From: Cellulomonas sp. NS3
Lineage (GTDB): Bacteria; Actinomycetota; Actinomycetes; Actinomycetales; Cellulomonadaceae
Length of the DNA stretch: 64,000 bases
Direction of reading: 5' to 3'
NCBI RefSeq assembly: GCF_024757985.1
Contig: NZ_CP103289.1
Location: 1,426,001 to 1,490,000 of the forward strand
Shown here: piece by piece, positions 50,710 to 58,981 of the stretch
Layout of the letters: each line of letters begins with the position of its first letter
Numbering within the stretch: position 1 is the first letter of the stretch
Notes under the pieces: generated by a model
The model's database searches: none
What the model was told of the DNA's origin: nothing
Seen by the model: the letters and a program-made list of their open reading frames with translations, nothing else
Translations under genes and position numbers: made by a program

Positions 50710-51918
50710 GTGGCTCCCTCGACCCTGAACCCCACCGCGCTCGCGCCGTACGACGGCCTGCTGCTGTTCTCCTTCGGCGGCCCGAACGGACCCGACGACG
50801 TCCTGCCGTTCCTGCGCAACGTCACGCGCGGGAAGAACATCCCCGACGCGCGCCTCGCCGAGGTCGGCGAGCACTACGCGCACTTCGGGGGACGCAGCCC
50901 GATCAACGAGCAGAACCTCGCCCTGCTCGCCGCGCTCCGCGACGAGCTCGCGCGCCGCGGCATCGACGTCCCGGTCGCGTGGGGCAACCGCAACTGGGAG
51001 CCGTACACCGACGAGGGCCTGACGGAGCTGCGCGACGGCGGGTCGACGCGCGTGCTCGCGATCGTCACGAGCGCGTACGGCTCGTACTCGGGCTGCCGGC
51101 AGTACCGCGAGAACCTCGCGACCACGCTGCGGGGCATGGGGGCCACGACCCCGACCGGGGACGACGGCAGCGCGGGCCTCGTGGTCGACAAGCTGCGCCA
51201 CTACTTCCACACCCCCGGCTTCGTGCGGGCGAACGCCGACGCCGTGGTCGAGGCGTACACCTCGCTCGCGGAGCGGACCGGCACGACGACCGCCGGGGTG
51301 GCCGCGACCGCGCCCCTCGTGTTCGTCACGCACTCCATCCCGGACACGATGGAGGAGGCGTCCGGCGCGCAGCGTCCCAGCTACCGCACGCAGCACCTCG
51401 ACGTCGGCGCGGTCGTCGCGGCCGAGGTCGGCCGGCGGCTCGGGCACGACGTCGACTGGACCCTCGCGTTCTGCTCGCGCTCGGGCCCGCCGAGCCAGCC
51501 GTGGCTCGAGCCCGACGTGAACGACCTGCTCACCGAGCGCGCGGCGCAGGGCATGCGCTCGGTGGTGCTCTCGCCGATCGGGTTCATCTCCGACCACATG
51601 GAGGTCGCCTTCGACCTCGACACCGAGGCGCTCGAGACGGCTGCGGACCTGGGAGTCACGGCCGTGCGTGCCGACACGGTCGGTGTCCGCGCGGCCTTCG
51701 TCGAGGGCCTCGTCGACCTCGTGGTCGAGCGGGCGGCGGCGGAGCGCGGCGAGGACGTCGAGCGGCTCGTCGTCGGCGGCCTCGACGCGTGGCCCGACGT
51801 GTGCCGGCCCGGGTGCTGCCGGCTGCGCGCGGGCGAGGACAACGGGGTCCCCGCGGCCTGCGGGTCGGACCCCGTCGACGGCACGGCCACCCCACAGACC
51901 GCAGGAGAGCAGCGATGA
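50710..51918 (+). CDS. cpfC: coproporphyrin III ferrochelatase
   Basis: The 402-residue protein is an actinobacterial ferrochelatase: [31 protein letters not shown], then [31 protein letters not shown] and the catalytic [11 protein letters not shown] with its His. The metal-side Glu lies in [20 protein letters not shown]. The C-terminus carries [10 protein letters not shown], the Cys cluster that with one internal Cys binds [2Fe-2S] in related enzymes. In actinobacteria this enzyme inserts iron into coproporphyrin III. It overlaps the coproheme decarboxylase gene by 4 bases (ATGA), which confirms the coproheme route. GTG 50710 is preceded by GATGAT at the leaderless distance. Confidence 0.94.
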   Translation: MAPSTLNPTALAPYDGLLLFSFGGPNGPDDVLPFLRNVTRGKNIPDARLAEVGEHYAHFGGRSPINEQNLALLAALRDELARRGIDVPVAWGNRNWEPYTDEGLTELRDGGSTRVLAIVTSAYGSYSGCRQYRENLATTLRGMGATTPTGDDGSAGLVVDKLRHYFHTPGFVRANADAVVEAYTSLAERTGTTTAGVAATAPLVFVTHSIPDTMEEASGAQRPSYRTQHLDVGAVVAAEVGRRLGHDVDWTLAFCSRSGPPSQPWLEPDVNDLLTERAAQGMRSVVLSPIGFISDHMEVAFDLDTEALETAADLGVTAVRADTVGVRAAFVEGLVDLVVERAAAERGEDVERLVVGGLDAWPDVCRPGCCRLRAGEDNGVPAACGSDPVDGTATPQTAGEQR

Positions 51919-52721
51919 GCGCAGGACCCACGACGCCGGACGTCGGCACGCCCGACCCCGCGGCGCTCGGGGAGCACGGGACGCACGGGCAGCACGAGGG
52001 CGGGCACGCCCCCGAGGTCGCCGAGGCGGTCAACGGAGCGATCCGGTACGCGATGTTCTCCGTGTTCGCCCTCGAGCAGCCGCTGCCCGAGGACCACGAC
52101 GGGCGCACGCTCCTCGTCGCCGAGGCCGAGGCGGCCGTGCGCGGCGAGGGTCCGACCCCCGCGATCGGCGACCTCGTGGTGCGCGGCTGGTACGACGTCG
52201 CGGGCCTGCGCGCCGACGCCGACCTCATGGTCTGGTGGCACGGCGACTCGGTCGAGGCCGTGCAGGGCGCCTACCAGCGCTTCCGCGCGAGCGCGCTCGG
52301 CCGGCACCTGCTGCCCGTGTGGTCGGTCGTCGCGCTGCACCGCCCCGCGGAGTTCAACCGCGGCCACGTCCCGGCGTTCCTCGCGGGCGAGGACCCGCGC
52401 GACTACCTGTGCGTCTACCCGTTCGTGCGCTCGTACGAGTGGTACGTGCTGCCCGACGCCGAGCGCCGCGACATGCTCGTCGAGCACGGCCGCGCGGCCA
52501 AGGACTACGCCGACGTGCGCGCCAACACCCTCGCCGCGTTCGCGCTCGGGGACTACGAGTGGATCCTCGCGTTCGAGGCCGACGAGCTGCACCGCATCGT
52601 CGACCTGATGCGCGAGCTCCGGGCGACGCAGGCCCGCCGGCACGTGCGCGAGGAGGTGCCGTTCTACACCGGCCCGCGCGTGCTCCTCGCGGACTGGGCG
52701 GAGCGCCAGCCGCGCGAGTGA
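51915..52721 (+). CDS. chdC: coproheme decarboxylase (HemQ)
   Basis: The 268-residue protein belongs to the chlorite-dismutase-like family. A His/Gly-rich tail (about 1-40) precedes the fold: [55 protein letters not shown], then [36 protein letters not shown]. The catalytic Tyr is expected in the YPF region, and the haem-ligand His in the helix starting [10 protein letters not shown]. It oxidatively decarboxylates coproheme to haem b using H2O2. Cotranslated with the ferrochelatase. Confidence 0.94.
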   Translation: MSAGPTTPDVGTPDPAALGEHGTHGQHEGGHAPEVAEAVNGAIRYAMFSVFALEQPLPEDHDGRTLLVAEAEAAVRGEGPTPAIGDLVVRGWYDVAGLRADADLMVWWHGDSVEAVQGAYQRFRASALGRHLLPVWSVVALHRPAEFNRGHVPAFLAGEDPRDYLCVYPFVRSYEWYVLPDAERRDMLVEHGRAAKDYADVRANTLAAFALGDYEWILAFEADELHRIVDLMRELRATQARRHVREEVPFYTGPRVLLADWAERQPRE

Positions 52722-52784
52722 CGGTGCGACGCGCACCCGCGCCGGGGGCCTGACGGCTCGGAGGTGGCGTGCCATGATCGGCAC

Positions 52785-53264
52785 GTGACCGGAGCCGTGC
52801 ACCTGACCGCAGCGCCGTGGCAGTTCGTCGACGTCGCGGGGGAGCCCCTCGGCGACGTCCCGGAGCGCTCGCGCCCGGCGCTCACGTTCGAGTCCGACGG
52901 GCAGGTGTACGGGACGGGCGGGGTCAACCGCCTGCGCTCGACGTACCGGCTCGAGGACGGCGTCCTGCGCTTCGGCACCGTCGTGAGCACGCGCATGGCG
53001 GGCACGCCCGAGCACACGCAGCGCGAGGAGGCGGTGCTGGCGCTGCTGGCCGGGGACGTGCGGGTCCGCGCGGAGCACGCCGCTGCGGGGGTGGGCGCCG
53101 GCGCCGCCGACGCGCACCAGGGGGAGCGAGCGGACGACGGCGTCGAGGGCGTCGTGCTCGTGCTGTCCGACGCGCAGGGCCGCGAGTCGCGGCTCGTGCC
53201 CGTCACCCGCGTCCCGGACGCGCCGCACGCGCCCGCCGAGCCGGAGCCCGGCGCCCCGCGCTGA
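52785..53264 (+). CDS. META/HslJ-like domain protein
   Basis: The 159-residue protein looks like a META (HslJ) domain: TAAPWQFVDVAGEPLG, then LTFESDGQVYGTGGVNRLRSTYRLEDGVLRFG and VVSTRMAGTPEHTQREEAVLALL. The conserved GGVNR and TRMA are family hallmarks, though the usual Cys in GCN and MAC are replaced by Val and Gly. There is no signal peptide, unlike many exported HslJ proteins. CATGAT lies exactly 6 bases before GTG 52785, chosen over ATG 52764, which overlaps that hexamer. Function is unknown. A hairpin follows. Confidence 0.7.
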   Translation: MTGAVHLTAAPWQFVDVAGEPLGDVPERSRPALTFESDGQVYGTGGVNRLRSTYRLEDGVLRFGTVVSTRMAGTPEHTQREEAVLALLAGDVRVRAEHAAAGVGAGAADAHQGERADDGVEGVVLVLSDAQGRESRLVPVTRVPDAPHAPAEPEPGAPR

Positions 53265-53318
53265 GGCACGCCGGGGACCGCCCGCGGACCGTGCCCGGCC
53301 CCGGCCGGGGTCGACGAC

Positions 53319-53353
53319 GCAGGGACCGTCCCGCTCTCGCGGGAGGCCCCTGC
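53319..53353. terminator. hairpin between convergent genes
   Basis: GCAGGG (53319-53324) with CCCTGC (53348-53353) outside, and CCCGC/GCGGG (53330-53334, 53339-53343) around a 4-base loop inside. A bidirectional terminator between the META-like gene and the LLM oxidoreductase. Confidence 0.6.
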
Positions 53354-53396
53354 CGTCGTGCCCGCGCGCAGGCTCCCCGACCGCGCGGACGGCGCG

Positions 53397-54458
53397 TCAG
53401 CGAGCCGCCGGCTCCCCGGCCAGCACGCCCGCCTCGGCCCAGAGCGGCGCGATCGCCTCGAGCGTCTCGATCCGCGTCGCCACGTCGTGGGTCGTGGCCG
53501 TGAGGAGCAGCTCGTCGGCGCCCGTGCGGGCGACCAGGTCGGCGAGCTCGGCGACGGCGCGCTCGGGCGTCGTCGCGATCTGCGTCCCGGGCAGCTGCGC
53601 GAGGAGGTCCGCGGTGCCCGGGTCGAGGTCGGCGAGCATCCGCTGCGCCTCGTCGGGCGACACGATCGGCGCGAGCGGCCGGGGGCTGCGCAGGCTCAGC
53701 GCCATGACGCGGCTCGGTCCGGCGAGGTAGCGGGCCTCCTCCTCGGTGTCGGCGACGATCACCGACGCGGACACCATGAGGCGCGGCTGCGCGAGCACCG
53801 ACGACGGCCGGAACGTGCTCCGGTACGCCGCGACGGCCTGGTGCGTGCGGCCGGTCGAGAAGTGGTGGGCGTAGCTGAACGGCAGCCCGAGCTCGGCCGC
53901 GAGCTGGGCGCTGAACAGGCTCGACCCGAGCAGCCACGCCTCGGGCGCCGACGTGGGCGCGGGCGTCGCGGTCAGCCGGGCGGCCCGGGCCGACGGCGGG
54001 TGGCCCTCGGGCCCGCTGCCGAGCAGCGCGAGCACGTCGATCAGCTCGACGGGGAAGTCCTCGGCGCCCAGGCCCTCGACCGTGCGGCGCAGCGCGGCCG
54101 CGGTGCGGGGGTCCGCCCCCGGCGCACGGCCGATGCCCAGGTCGATGCGCCCGGGGTGCAGCGCCTCGAGCATGGCGAACTGCTCCGCGACGACGAGCGC
54201 CGGGTGGTTGGGCAGCATGACCCCGCCCGAGCCGACCCGGATGCGCTCGGTCGCGGCCGCGAGGTGCGCGAGCAGCACAGCGGGCGACGTCGAGGCGACG
54301 GCCGGCATCGCGTGGTGCTCGGCGACCCAGAACCGCGCGAACCCGAGCGCGTCGGCGCGGCGGGCGAGCTCGGTGGTCGCCAGCAGCGCGTCGCGCGAGG
54401 ACGCGCCGGTGGCGACGGGGGACAGGTCGAGGACGGAGAGCGGGATCGAGGAGGTCAC
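53397..54458 (-). CDS. LLM class flavin-dependent oxidoreductase
   Basis: The 353-residue protein is a luciferase-like monooxygenase of the short, YhbW/MsnO8-type group: PLSVLDLSPVATGASSRDALLATTELARRADALGFARFWVAEHHAMPAVASTSPAVLLAHLAAATERIRVGSGGVMLPNHPALVVAEQFAMLEALHPGRIDLGIGRAPG is characteristic. EAWLLGSSLFSAQLAAELGLPFSYAHHFS follows near 165. It needs reduced FMN or F420 from elsewhere. Start is GTG 54458 inside GAGGTGACC. It is distinct from the CE1758-type enzyme at 5647. Substrate unknown. Confidence 0.87.
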   Translation of the reverse strand: MTSSIPLSVLDLSPVATGASSRDALLATTELARRADALGFARFWVAEHHAMPAVASTSPAVLLAHLAAATERIRVGSGGVMLPNHPALVVAEQFAMLEALHPGRIDLGIGRAPGADPRTAAALRRTVEGLGAEDFPVELIDVLALLGSGPEGHPPSARAARLTATPAPTSAPEAWLLGSSLFSAQLAAELGLPFSYAHHFSTGRTHQAVAAYRSTFRPSSVLAQPRLMVSASVIVADTEEEARYLAGPSRVMALSLRSPRPLAPIVSPDEAQRMLADLDPGTADLLAQLPGTQIATTPERAVAELADLVARTGADELLLTATTHDVATRIETLEAIAPLWAEAGVLAGEPAAR

Positions 54459-54541
54459 CTCGGGGCAACACGGGGACGGCGTGCAGGCTTCCCGCGGGCG
54501 GCCCGGACGTGCGTCACGTCACGGCCGCCCGCGGGCGCACG

Positions 54542-55885
54542 TCAGGGGTAGAGCCCGCGGATCTGGTGCGCCTCGGCGACGCGGCGCACGCCGATCGTCA
54601 GCGCGGCGTCCCGCAGCGAGAGGCCCTCGGCGCGCGCGGTGCGCGCCACGGCCTCGTACGCGCTGACCATGCGCCCCTCGAGGCGCTCCTCGATCTCGCG
54701 CTCGGTCCACCAGTACGCCTGGTTCGCCTGGACCCACTCGAAGTAGGACACGACGACGCCGCCGGCGTTCGCGAGGATGTCCGGCACGACGATCACACCG
54801 CGCTCGGCCAGCAGCTCGTCGCCGCGCTGCGTCGTCGGGCCGTTGGCCGCCTCGACGACCCAGCGCGCCTTGACCGACGGTGCCGTCCGGGCGTCGAGCA
54901 CGCCCTCGACCGCGGCGGGCACCAGCACGTCGACGTCGAGGGCCAGGAGGGCCACGTTGTCGATCGGCTCGGCGTCCTCGAAGCCGGTGACCGACCCCGT
55001 CGCCGCGACGTGCGCCAGGAGCGCGGGGACGTCCAGGCCGCTCGGGTCGTGCACGCCGCCGTACTCGTCGCTGACCGCGACGACGCGGGCGCCGCCCTCG
55101 GCGAAGAACCGGGTCGCGTGCGAGCCGACCTTGCCGAAGCCCTGGATCGCGACCGTGACCTCGTCCATCCCGACGCCGGCCTCGGCGAGCGCCGCGCGCG
55201 CGGCGTGCACGACCCCGCGCGACGTCGCGGTGGCTCGCCCGAGCGACCCGCCGACCGCGAGCGGCTTGCCCGTCGTGACCGCCGGGATCGTGTACCCGCG
55301 GTTGACCGAGTACGTGTCCATGACCCACGCCATCGTGTGCTCGTCGGTCCCGATGTCGGGCGCCATGATGTCCCGCTCCGGGCCGATCATCGGCATGATC
55401 TCGCTGGTGTAGCGCCGGGTGACGCGCTCGAGCTCGGCCGAGGAGTACCGCCGGGGGTCGATCGTCACGCCGCCCTTGGCGCCGCCGTACGGCAGCTCGA
55501 CGACCGCGCACTTCCAGGTCATGAGCATCGCGAGCGCGCGGACCTCGTCGGGGTCGACGCTCGCGGCGTACCGCAGGCCGCCCTTGCCGGGTCCGCGCGA
55601 GATGTTGTGCTGGACGCGGTAGCCGGAGAACAGCTCGGTCGTGCCGTCGTCGCGCCGCAGCGGGATCGCGACGGTGATCTCGCGCCGCGGCGTCGCGAGC
55701 ATCTGGTGCAGGCCGTCGTCGTAGCCGAGGATGTCGACGGCCTTCGCGAGCTGCGCGCGGGCCGTCTCGAGCGGCCGCGTGCGGGCCGGCGCGTCGTCGG
55801 TCGGGGAGCTCGGACCGGCTGCGGGGGAGCCCGGGGTCGCCGGGGAGTCCTGGCCGGTGGACGTCGACGGGTGGGTGTCCGTCAT
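54542..55885 (-). CDS. Glu/Leu/Phe/Val dehydrogenase (glutamate dehydrogenase)
   Basis: The 447-residue protein is a full amino-acid dehydrogenase. Catalytic Lys residues lie in GPGKGGLRYAASVDPDEVRALAMLMTWKCAVVELPYGGAKGGV. The NAD(P)-binding VAIQGFGKVGSHATRFFAEGGARVVAVSD lies near 245, and VVVPDILANAGGVVVSYFEWVQANQ near 375. The Glu-type rather than Leu-type assignment rests on length and on the conserved PDIGTDEHTMAWVMDTYS segment; substrate is not certain. A 40-residue Ser/Pro/Thr-rich N-terminal tail is unusual. AGGAGG precedes ATG 55885. It would link ammonium (including that from NirBD) to glutamate, or act catabolically with PutA products. Confidence 0.9.
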   Translation of the reverse strand: MTDTHPSTSTGQDSPATPGSPAAGPSSPTDDAPARTRPLETARAQLAKAVDILGYDDGLHQMLATPRREITVAIPLRRDDGTTELFSGYRVQHNISRGPGKGGLRYAASVDPDEVRALAMLMTWKCAVVELPYGGAKGGVTIDPRRYSSAELERVTRRYTSEIMPMIGPERDIMAPDIGTDEHTMAWVMDTYSVNRGYTIPAVTTGKPLAVGGSLGRATATSRGVVHAARAALAEAGVGMDEVTVAIQGFGKVGSHATRFFAEGGARVVAVSDEYGGVHDPSGLDVPALLAHVAATGSVTGFEDAEPIDNVALLALDVDVLVPAAVEGVLDARTAPSVKARWVVEAANGPTTQRGDELLAERGVIVVPDILANAGGVVVSYFEWVQANQAYWWTEREIEERLEGRMVSAYEAVARTARAEGLSLRDAALTIGVRRVAEAHQIRGLYP

Positions 55886-55990
55886 GGTCGGGTGCCTCCT
55901 GGGTGCAGGGGTCGCGACGTGGCACGACGGGACCGTCGCGCCACGCCCCACCATGCCACCCGGCGTGCGCGTGCGCCTGGGTCCGCGACG

Positions 55991-57070
55991 TCAGCTCGTG
56001 CGCCCGGGGCCGTACTCGAAGTGCCAGTACTCGGGGTAGGCCGCGTCGGCGCGCACACGCGCGGGGGCGTACCAGCCGTACGTGGGCCCGTGCGCGACGA
56101 GCCACTCGTAGCGGGCGGTCCCGAACCCGTAGACGTCGGGCCACTCCTGGACGTCGAGCGCGGTGCCGAGGCCGTGGCTCGACGTGCCCGGCCTCGCCGC
56201 GATCGGTCCGAGGGCCTGCTTCATCGCGACCTGGTCCGCGTAGGAGCGGTAGGTGAGGTCCATCGCGATCGACTCCCCGAAGGTCGCCCGGAACGCCGCC
56301 TCGAGCCGGGTCAGCGCGTCCGCGGCGTCGCAGCGCAGGTACTGGGCGTAGCCGAGCTGGTCGGTGCCCCACGGGATCCGGCACATCGCCGACATCGGCA
56401 TGTTGCCGTTCGAGCCGTCGCCGTCCGCGGTCGGGACCGACGTGACCCACAGGACGTTGCCCGCGGCGTCGGTCGGACGACCGCCGGCAGCGGGCGCCGG
56501 CTCCTCCGCCGGGGCTGCGGCGCGCGGTCGCGCCGTCGCCGTCGCCGTCGGTGCGTCGGGCGCGGGAGCCGTCGCGGCGGCCGCCTCCCACTCGGCCTGC
56601 GCCGCGGCGACCGACGCGCTCGCGGCGTCGACCGCGTCCGCGGCGGCGAGGAGCGACGCGCTGGTCACCGTGCCCTGCGCGGCGGCCGCCACCCCGGTGC
56701 GGAGCGCGTCGAGCGCCGACTGCAGCGCGGCGCGGACGGCGTCGTCGGCGACCCTGCCCGCGGACGCGTCGAGCACCGCCTGCGCGGCGGCCTCACGGGG
56801 CGCGACCGAGGCGAGCGTCGCCCCGAGCTCGCGCGCCTGCGCCTGACCGTGCCGGGCCGCGTGCACGGCGCCGGCCTCCCGCACGGCGCTCTCCCGCGCG
56901 GCCTCCGCGGCGACCTGGGCGGCCGCGGCCGCGCGGGCCTCGTCGGCACGCGCGGCCGCCGCACGGTCGGCACGGACCTGCGTCACGCCGAGCGCGACGA
57001 GGAGCGCGACGACGAGCACGCCCAGGGCGATCACGAGCGGACGCCGTCGGCCGCCCAGGGTGGGGGTCAT
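55991..57070 (-). CDS. membrane-anchored VanY-like D,D-carboxypeptidase family protein
   Basis: The 359-residue protein starts with an Arg-rich cytosolic tip and one membrane helix (LVIALGVLVVALLVALGVTQV, about 11-31). A long Ala-rich helical stalk (about 35-175) and a Pro/Ala/Thr linker follow. A C-terminal domain (about 215-359) has MAMDLTYRSYADQ-like, SSHGLGTALDVQEW (His/Asp zinc ligands) and YPEYWHFEYG motifs typical of D-alanyl-D-alanine carboxypeptidase/VanY-type enzymes. It should trim peptidoglycan outside the membrane, with the stalk as spacer or coiled coil. ATG 57070 overlaps the aldo/keto reductase stop by 3 bases in a GATGA arrangement. Known VanY genes for resistance have other neighbours, so a cell-wall remodelling role is likelier. 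Confidence 0.85.
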   Translation of the reverse strand: MTPTLGGRRRPLVIALGVLVVALLVALGVTQVRADRAAAARADEARAAAAAQVAAEAARESAVREAGAVHAARHGQAQARELGATLASVAPREAAAQAVLDASAGRVADDAVRAALQSALDALRTGVAAAAQGTVTSASLLAAADAVDAASASVAAAQAEWEAAAATAPAPDAPTATATARPRAAAPAEEPAPAAGGRPTDAAGNVLWVTSVPTADGDGSNGNMPMSAMCRIPWGTDQLGYAQYLRCDAADALTRLEAAFRATFGESIAMDLTYRSYADQVAMKQALGPIAARPGTSSHGLGTALDVQEWPDVYGFGTARYEWLVAHGPTYGWYAPARVRADAAYPEYWHFEYGPGRTS

Positions 57071-57858
57071 CGGTCGGCGGTCGCCCCGAGCCCGTCGATG
57101 CGCGCGACCTCGTCCGGCGTGAGGCTGAAGCCCAGCACGTCGAGGTTCGTCGCGAGCCGTTGCCGGTTCGTCGACTTCGGGATCACCACGACCTCGTGCT
57201 CGAGGTGCCAGCGCAGCACGACCTGCGCGGGCGTGACGCCGTGCGCCTCGGCGATCCCGACGAGCGTCGGGTCCTCGAGGCTCGTGCGCTTGAACGGGCT
57301 GTACCCCTCGACGCGCACCCCGCGCTCGGCGTGCGCCGCGAGGAGGTCCGCGTCGAAGTCCGACGGGCTCCACGGGATCTGGTTGATCGCCGGCGCCTCG
57401 CCGGTCGCCGCGATGAGCTCGTCGATCTGCGCGATCGAGTAGTTGGACACCCCGATCGCGCGGGTCAGGCCCTCGTCGCGCGCGGCGATGAACGCCTCCC
57501 ACGTCGACGGGGTCGCCTCGCCGTTCGGCGGCCAGTGCACGAGCCACAGGTCGAGGTGGTCGGTGCCGAGCTCGGCCAGCGACTCCATGAGCGTCTGACG
57601 CTCGCGGCCCGCGTGGTCGGGCGGCAGCTTGGTCGTCACGAAGATGTCGTCGCGGTCGTTGCCGCGCGTCGCGAGCGCGCGGCCGACCTGCGCCTGGTTG
57701 CCGTAGCCGGTCGCGGTGTCGATGTGCCGGTAGCCGAGCTCGAGCGCCGCGACGACCGCGAGCTCGGCCTCCGAGCCCTCGGACTGCCAGGTCCCCAGGC
57801 CGAGGAGCGGGATGTCGGCGCCCTTCAGGGCGAGCGTGGGCATGTGTGCCGTGGTCAT
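57067..57858 (-). CDS. aldo/keto reductase
   Basis: The 263-residue protein is a TIM-barrel AKR: IPLLGLGTWQSEG, GYRHIDTATGYGNQAQVGRAL (Asp and Tyr of the tetrad), FVTTKLPPDHAG (Lys), DLWLVHWPP (His), AIGVSNYS and VVVIPKSTNRQRLATNLDVLGFSL (NADPH phosphate site). It is a general carbonyl reductase of the 2,5-diketo-gluconate reductase/YvgN type. CATCAT lies exactly 6 bases before ATG 57858 on the minus strand, chosen over an ATG at 57921. It is co-translated with the VanY-like gene. Confidence 0.92.
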   Translation of the reverse strand: MTTAHMPTLALKGADIPLLGLGTWQSEGSEAELAVVAALELGYRHIDTATGYGNQAQVGRALATRGNDRDDIFVTTKLPPDHAGRERQTLMESLAELGTDHLDLWLVHWPPNGEATPSTWEAFIAARDEGLTRAIGVSNYSIAQIDELIAATGEAPAINQIPWSPSDFDADLLAAHAERGVRVEGYSPFKRTSLEDPTLVGIAEAHGVTPAQVVLRWHLEHEVVVIPKSTNRQRLATNLDVLGFSLTPDEVARIDGLGATADR

Positions 57859-57984
57859 CGGTCCATGATGGGCCAGCGCCCGCGGCGGGTCGACCGCTGC
57901 GCGGGACGCGGGAGCCGGCACGGTGTCACGGCGAGCCCGCGCGGTGCCCGACGACCGGCTCCGCCGCCGCCCGACGCGGGGCGC

Positions 57985-58749
57985 TCACGCGCCCGACGGC
58001 GCGGACGGCGAGCGACGACGGAACTGCGCGGGCGTCTCCCCGGTGAGGCGGCCGAAGGTCCGGGTGAACGCCGCCTGGTCGTAGAACCCCGAGCGCGCGG
58101 CGACGTCGGCGAGCGGGACGTCGGTCGTGGTCAGCAGCGCCGCGGCGTGGTCGATGCGCGCCCGCAGCACGAACTGCTGCGGCGACAGACCGAAGACCCG
58201 GCGCATGCGGCGCTCGAGCGTCGACGGCGAGCAGCCGGCGGCCCGGGCGAGGTCCGCGACGGCCACGGGCTCCGTGAGGCGCTGCTCGACGAGCGCGACG
58301 ACGCGGGACAGCGACCGGACCGCGACGTCCCCGGTGTCCGCGGTGCGGAGGTCCTGCGAGATGCTCACGAGGCCGACGACCTCGCCGCCGTCGCGCACCG
58401 GGAGCTTCGAGGTGACGTACCAGCCCGGCTCGCCGCCCGGGCGACGCACGAGCTCGAGCAGGTGCCGCAGCGCCCGGCCGGTGCCCAGCACGTGCGCGTC
58501 CTGCGCGGCGTAGTGCTGCGCGAGCTCGGGGATGAACAGGTCCTCGGCGCGCCTCCCCAGCACCGCGCGGCGGGAGCGCTCGCTCGTGCGGGCCACGAAC
58601 ACCGGGTTGACCGCGGCGTAGCGGCCGTCGGTGTCCTTGGCGCAGAACATCGTCCCGGAGAGCTCGTCCATGAGCGCGAGCATCGCGGGGCTCAGCGCGT
58701 CGAGGAGGCGGCGGCTCTGCGGCGTGGGGCGGTCCGGTGCGGCGGTCAT
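57985..58749 (-). CDS. AraC-family regulator with N-terminal PAS domain
   Basis: The 254-residue protein has a PAS-like domain (about 20-135: MDELSGTMFCAKDTDGRYAAVNPVFVARTSERSRRAVLGRRAEDLF, then GWYVTSKLPVRDGGEVVGLVSISQDL). An AraC HTH follows (about 150-250: VAVADLARAAGCSPSTLERRMRRVFGLSPQQFVLRARIDHAAALL, DVAARSGFYDQAAFTRTFGRLTGETPAQFRRR). Its start has a GGAGA site. It is divergent from putA with 232 bases between, so control of proline catabolism is likely. The single Cys in MFCAKD near 35 could be a ligand or redox site. Ligand unknown. Confidence 0.9.
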   Translation of the reverse strand: MTAAPDRPTPQSRRLLDALSPAMLALMDELSGTMFCAKDTDGRYAAVNPVFVARTSERSRRAVLGRRAEDLFIPELAQHYAAQDAHVLGTGRALRHLLELVRRPGGEPGWYVTSKLPVRDGGEVVGLVSISQDLRTADTGDVAVRSLSRVVALVEQRLTEPVAVADLARAAGCSPSTLERRMRRVFGLSPQQFVLRARIDHAAALLTTTDVPLADVAARSGFYDQAAFTRTFGRLTGETPAQFRRRSPSAPSGA

Positions 58750-58981
58750 GGCTCTCCGGAGGCTACAAGCGCCGCGCCCGCCCGTCGCACACCCGTCGCA
58801 CACGCGCAGCACGGCTGCCCTGCGGCCGGTCGCGTGCCGGGCCTTCCACCGCGGCGGCGGCCGGGACCCTCCGGGACGGAGCTGCAGGTCAGCCCCCCGC
58901 GGCCCCGACGAGCACGGCGCGTCACGCGTCGTGCGGGATCCCGACAAGACGCCGTGCCACCCGCAGCCGCACGATGAGGGG

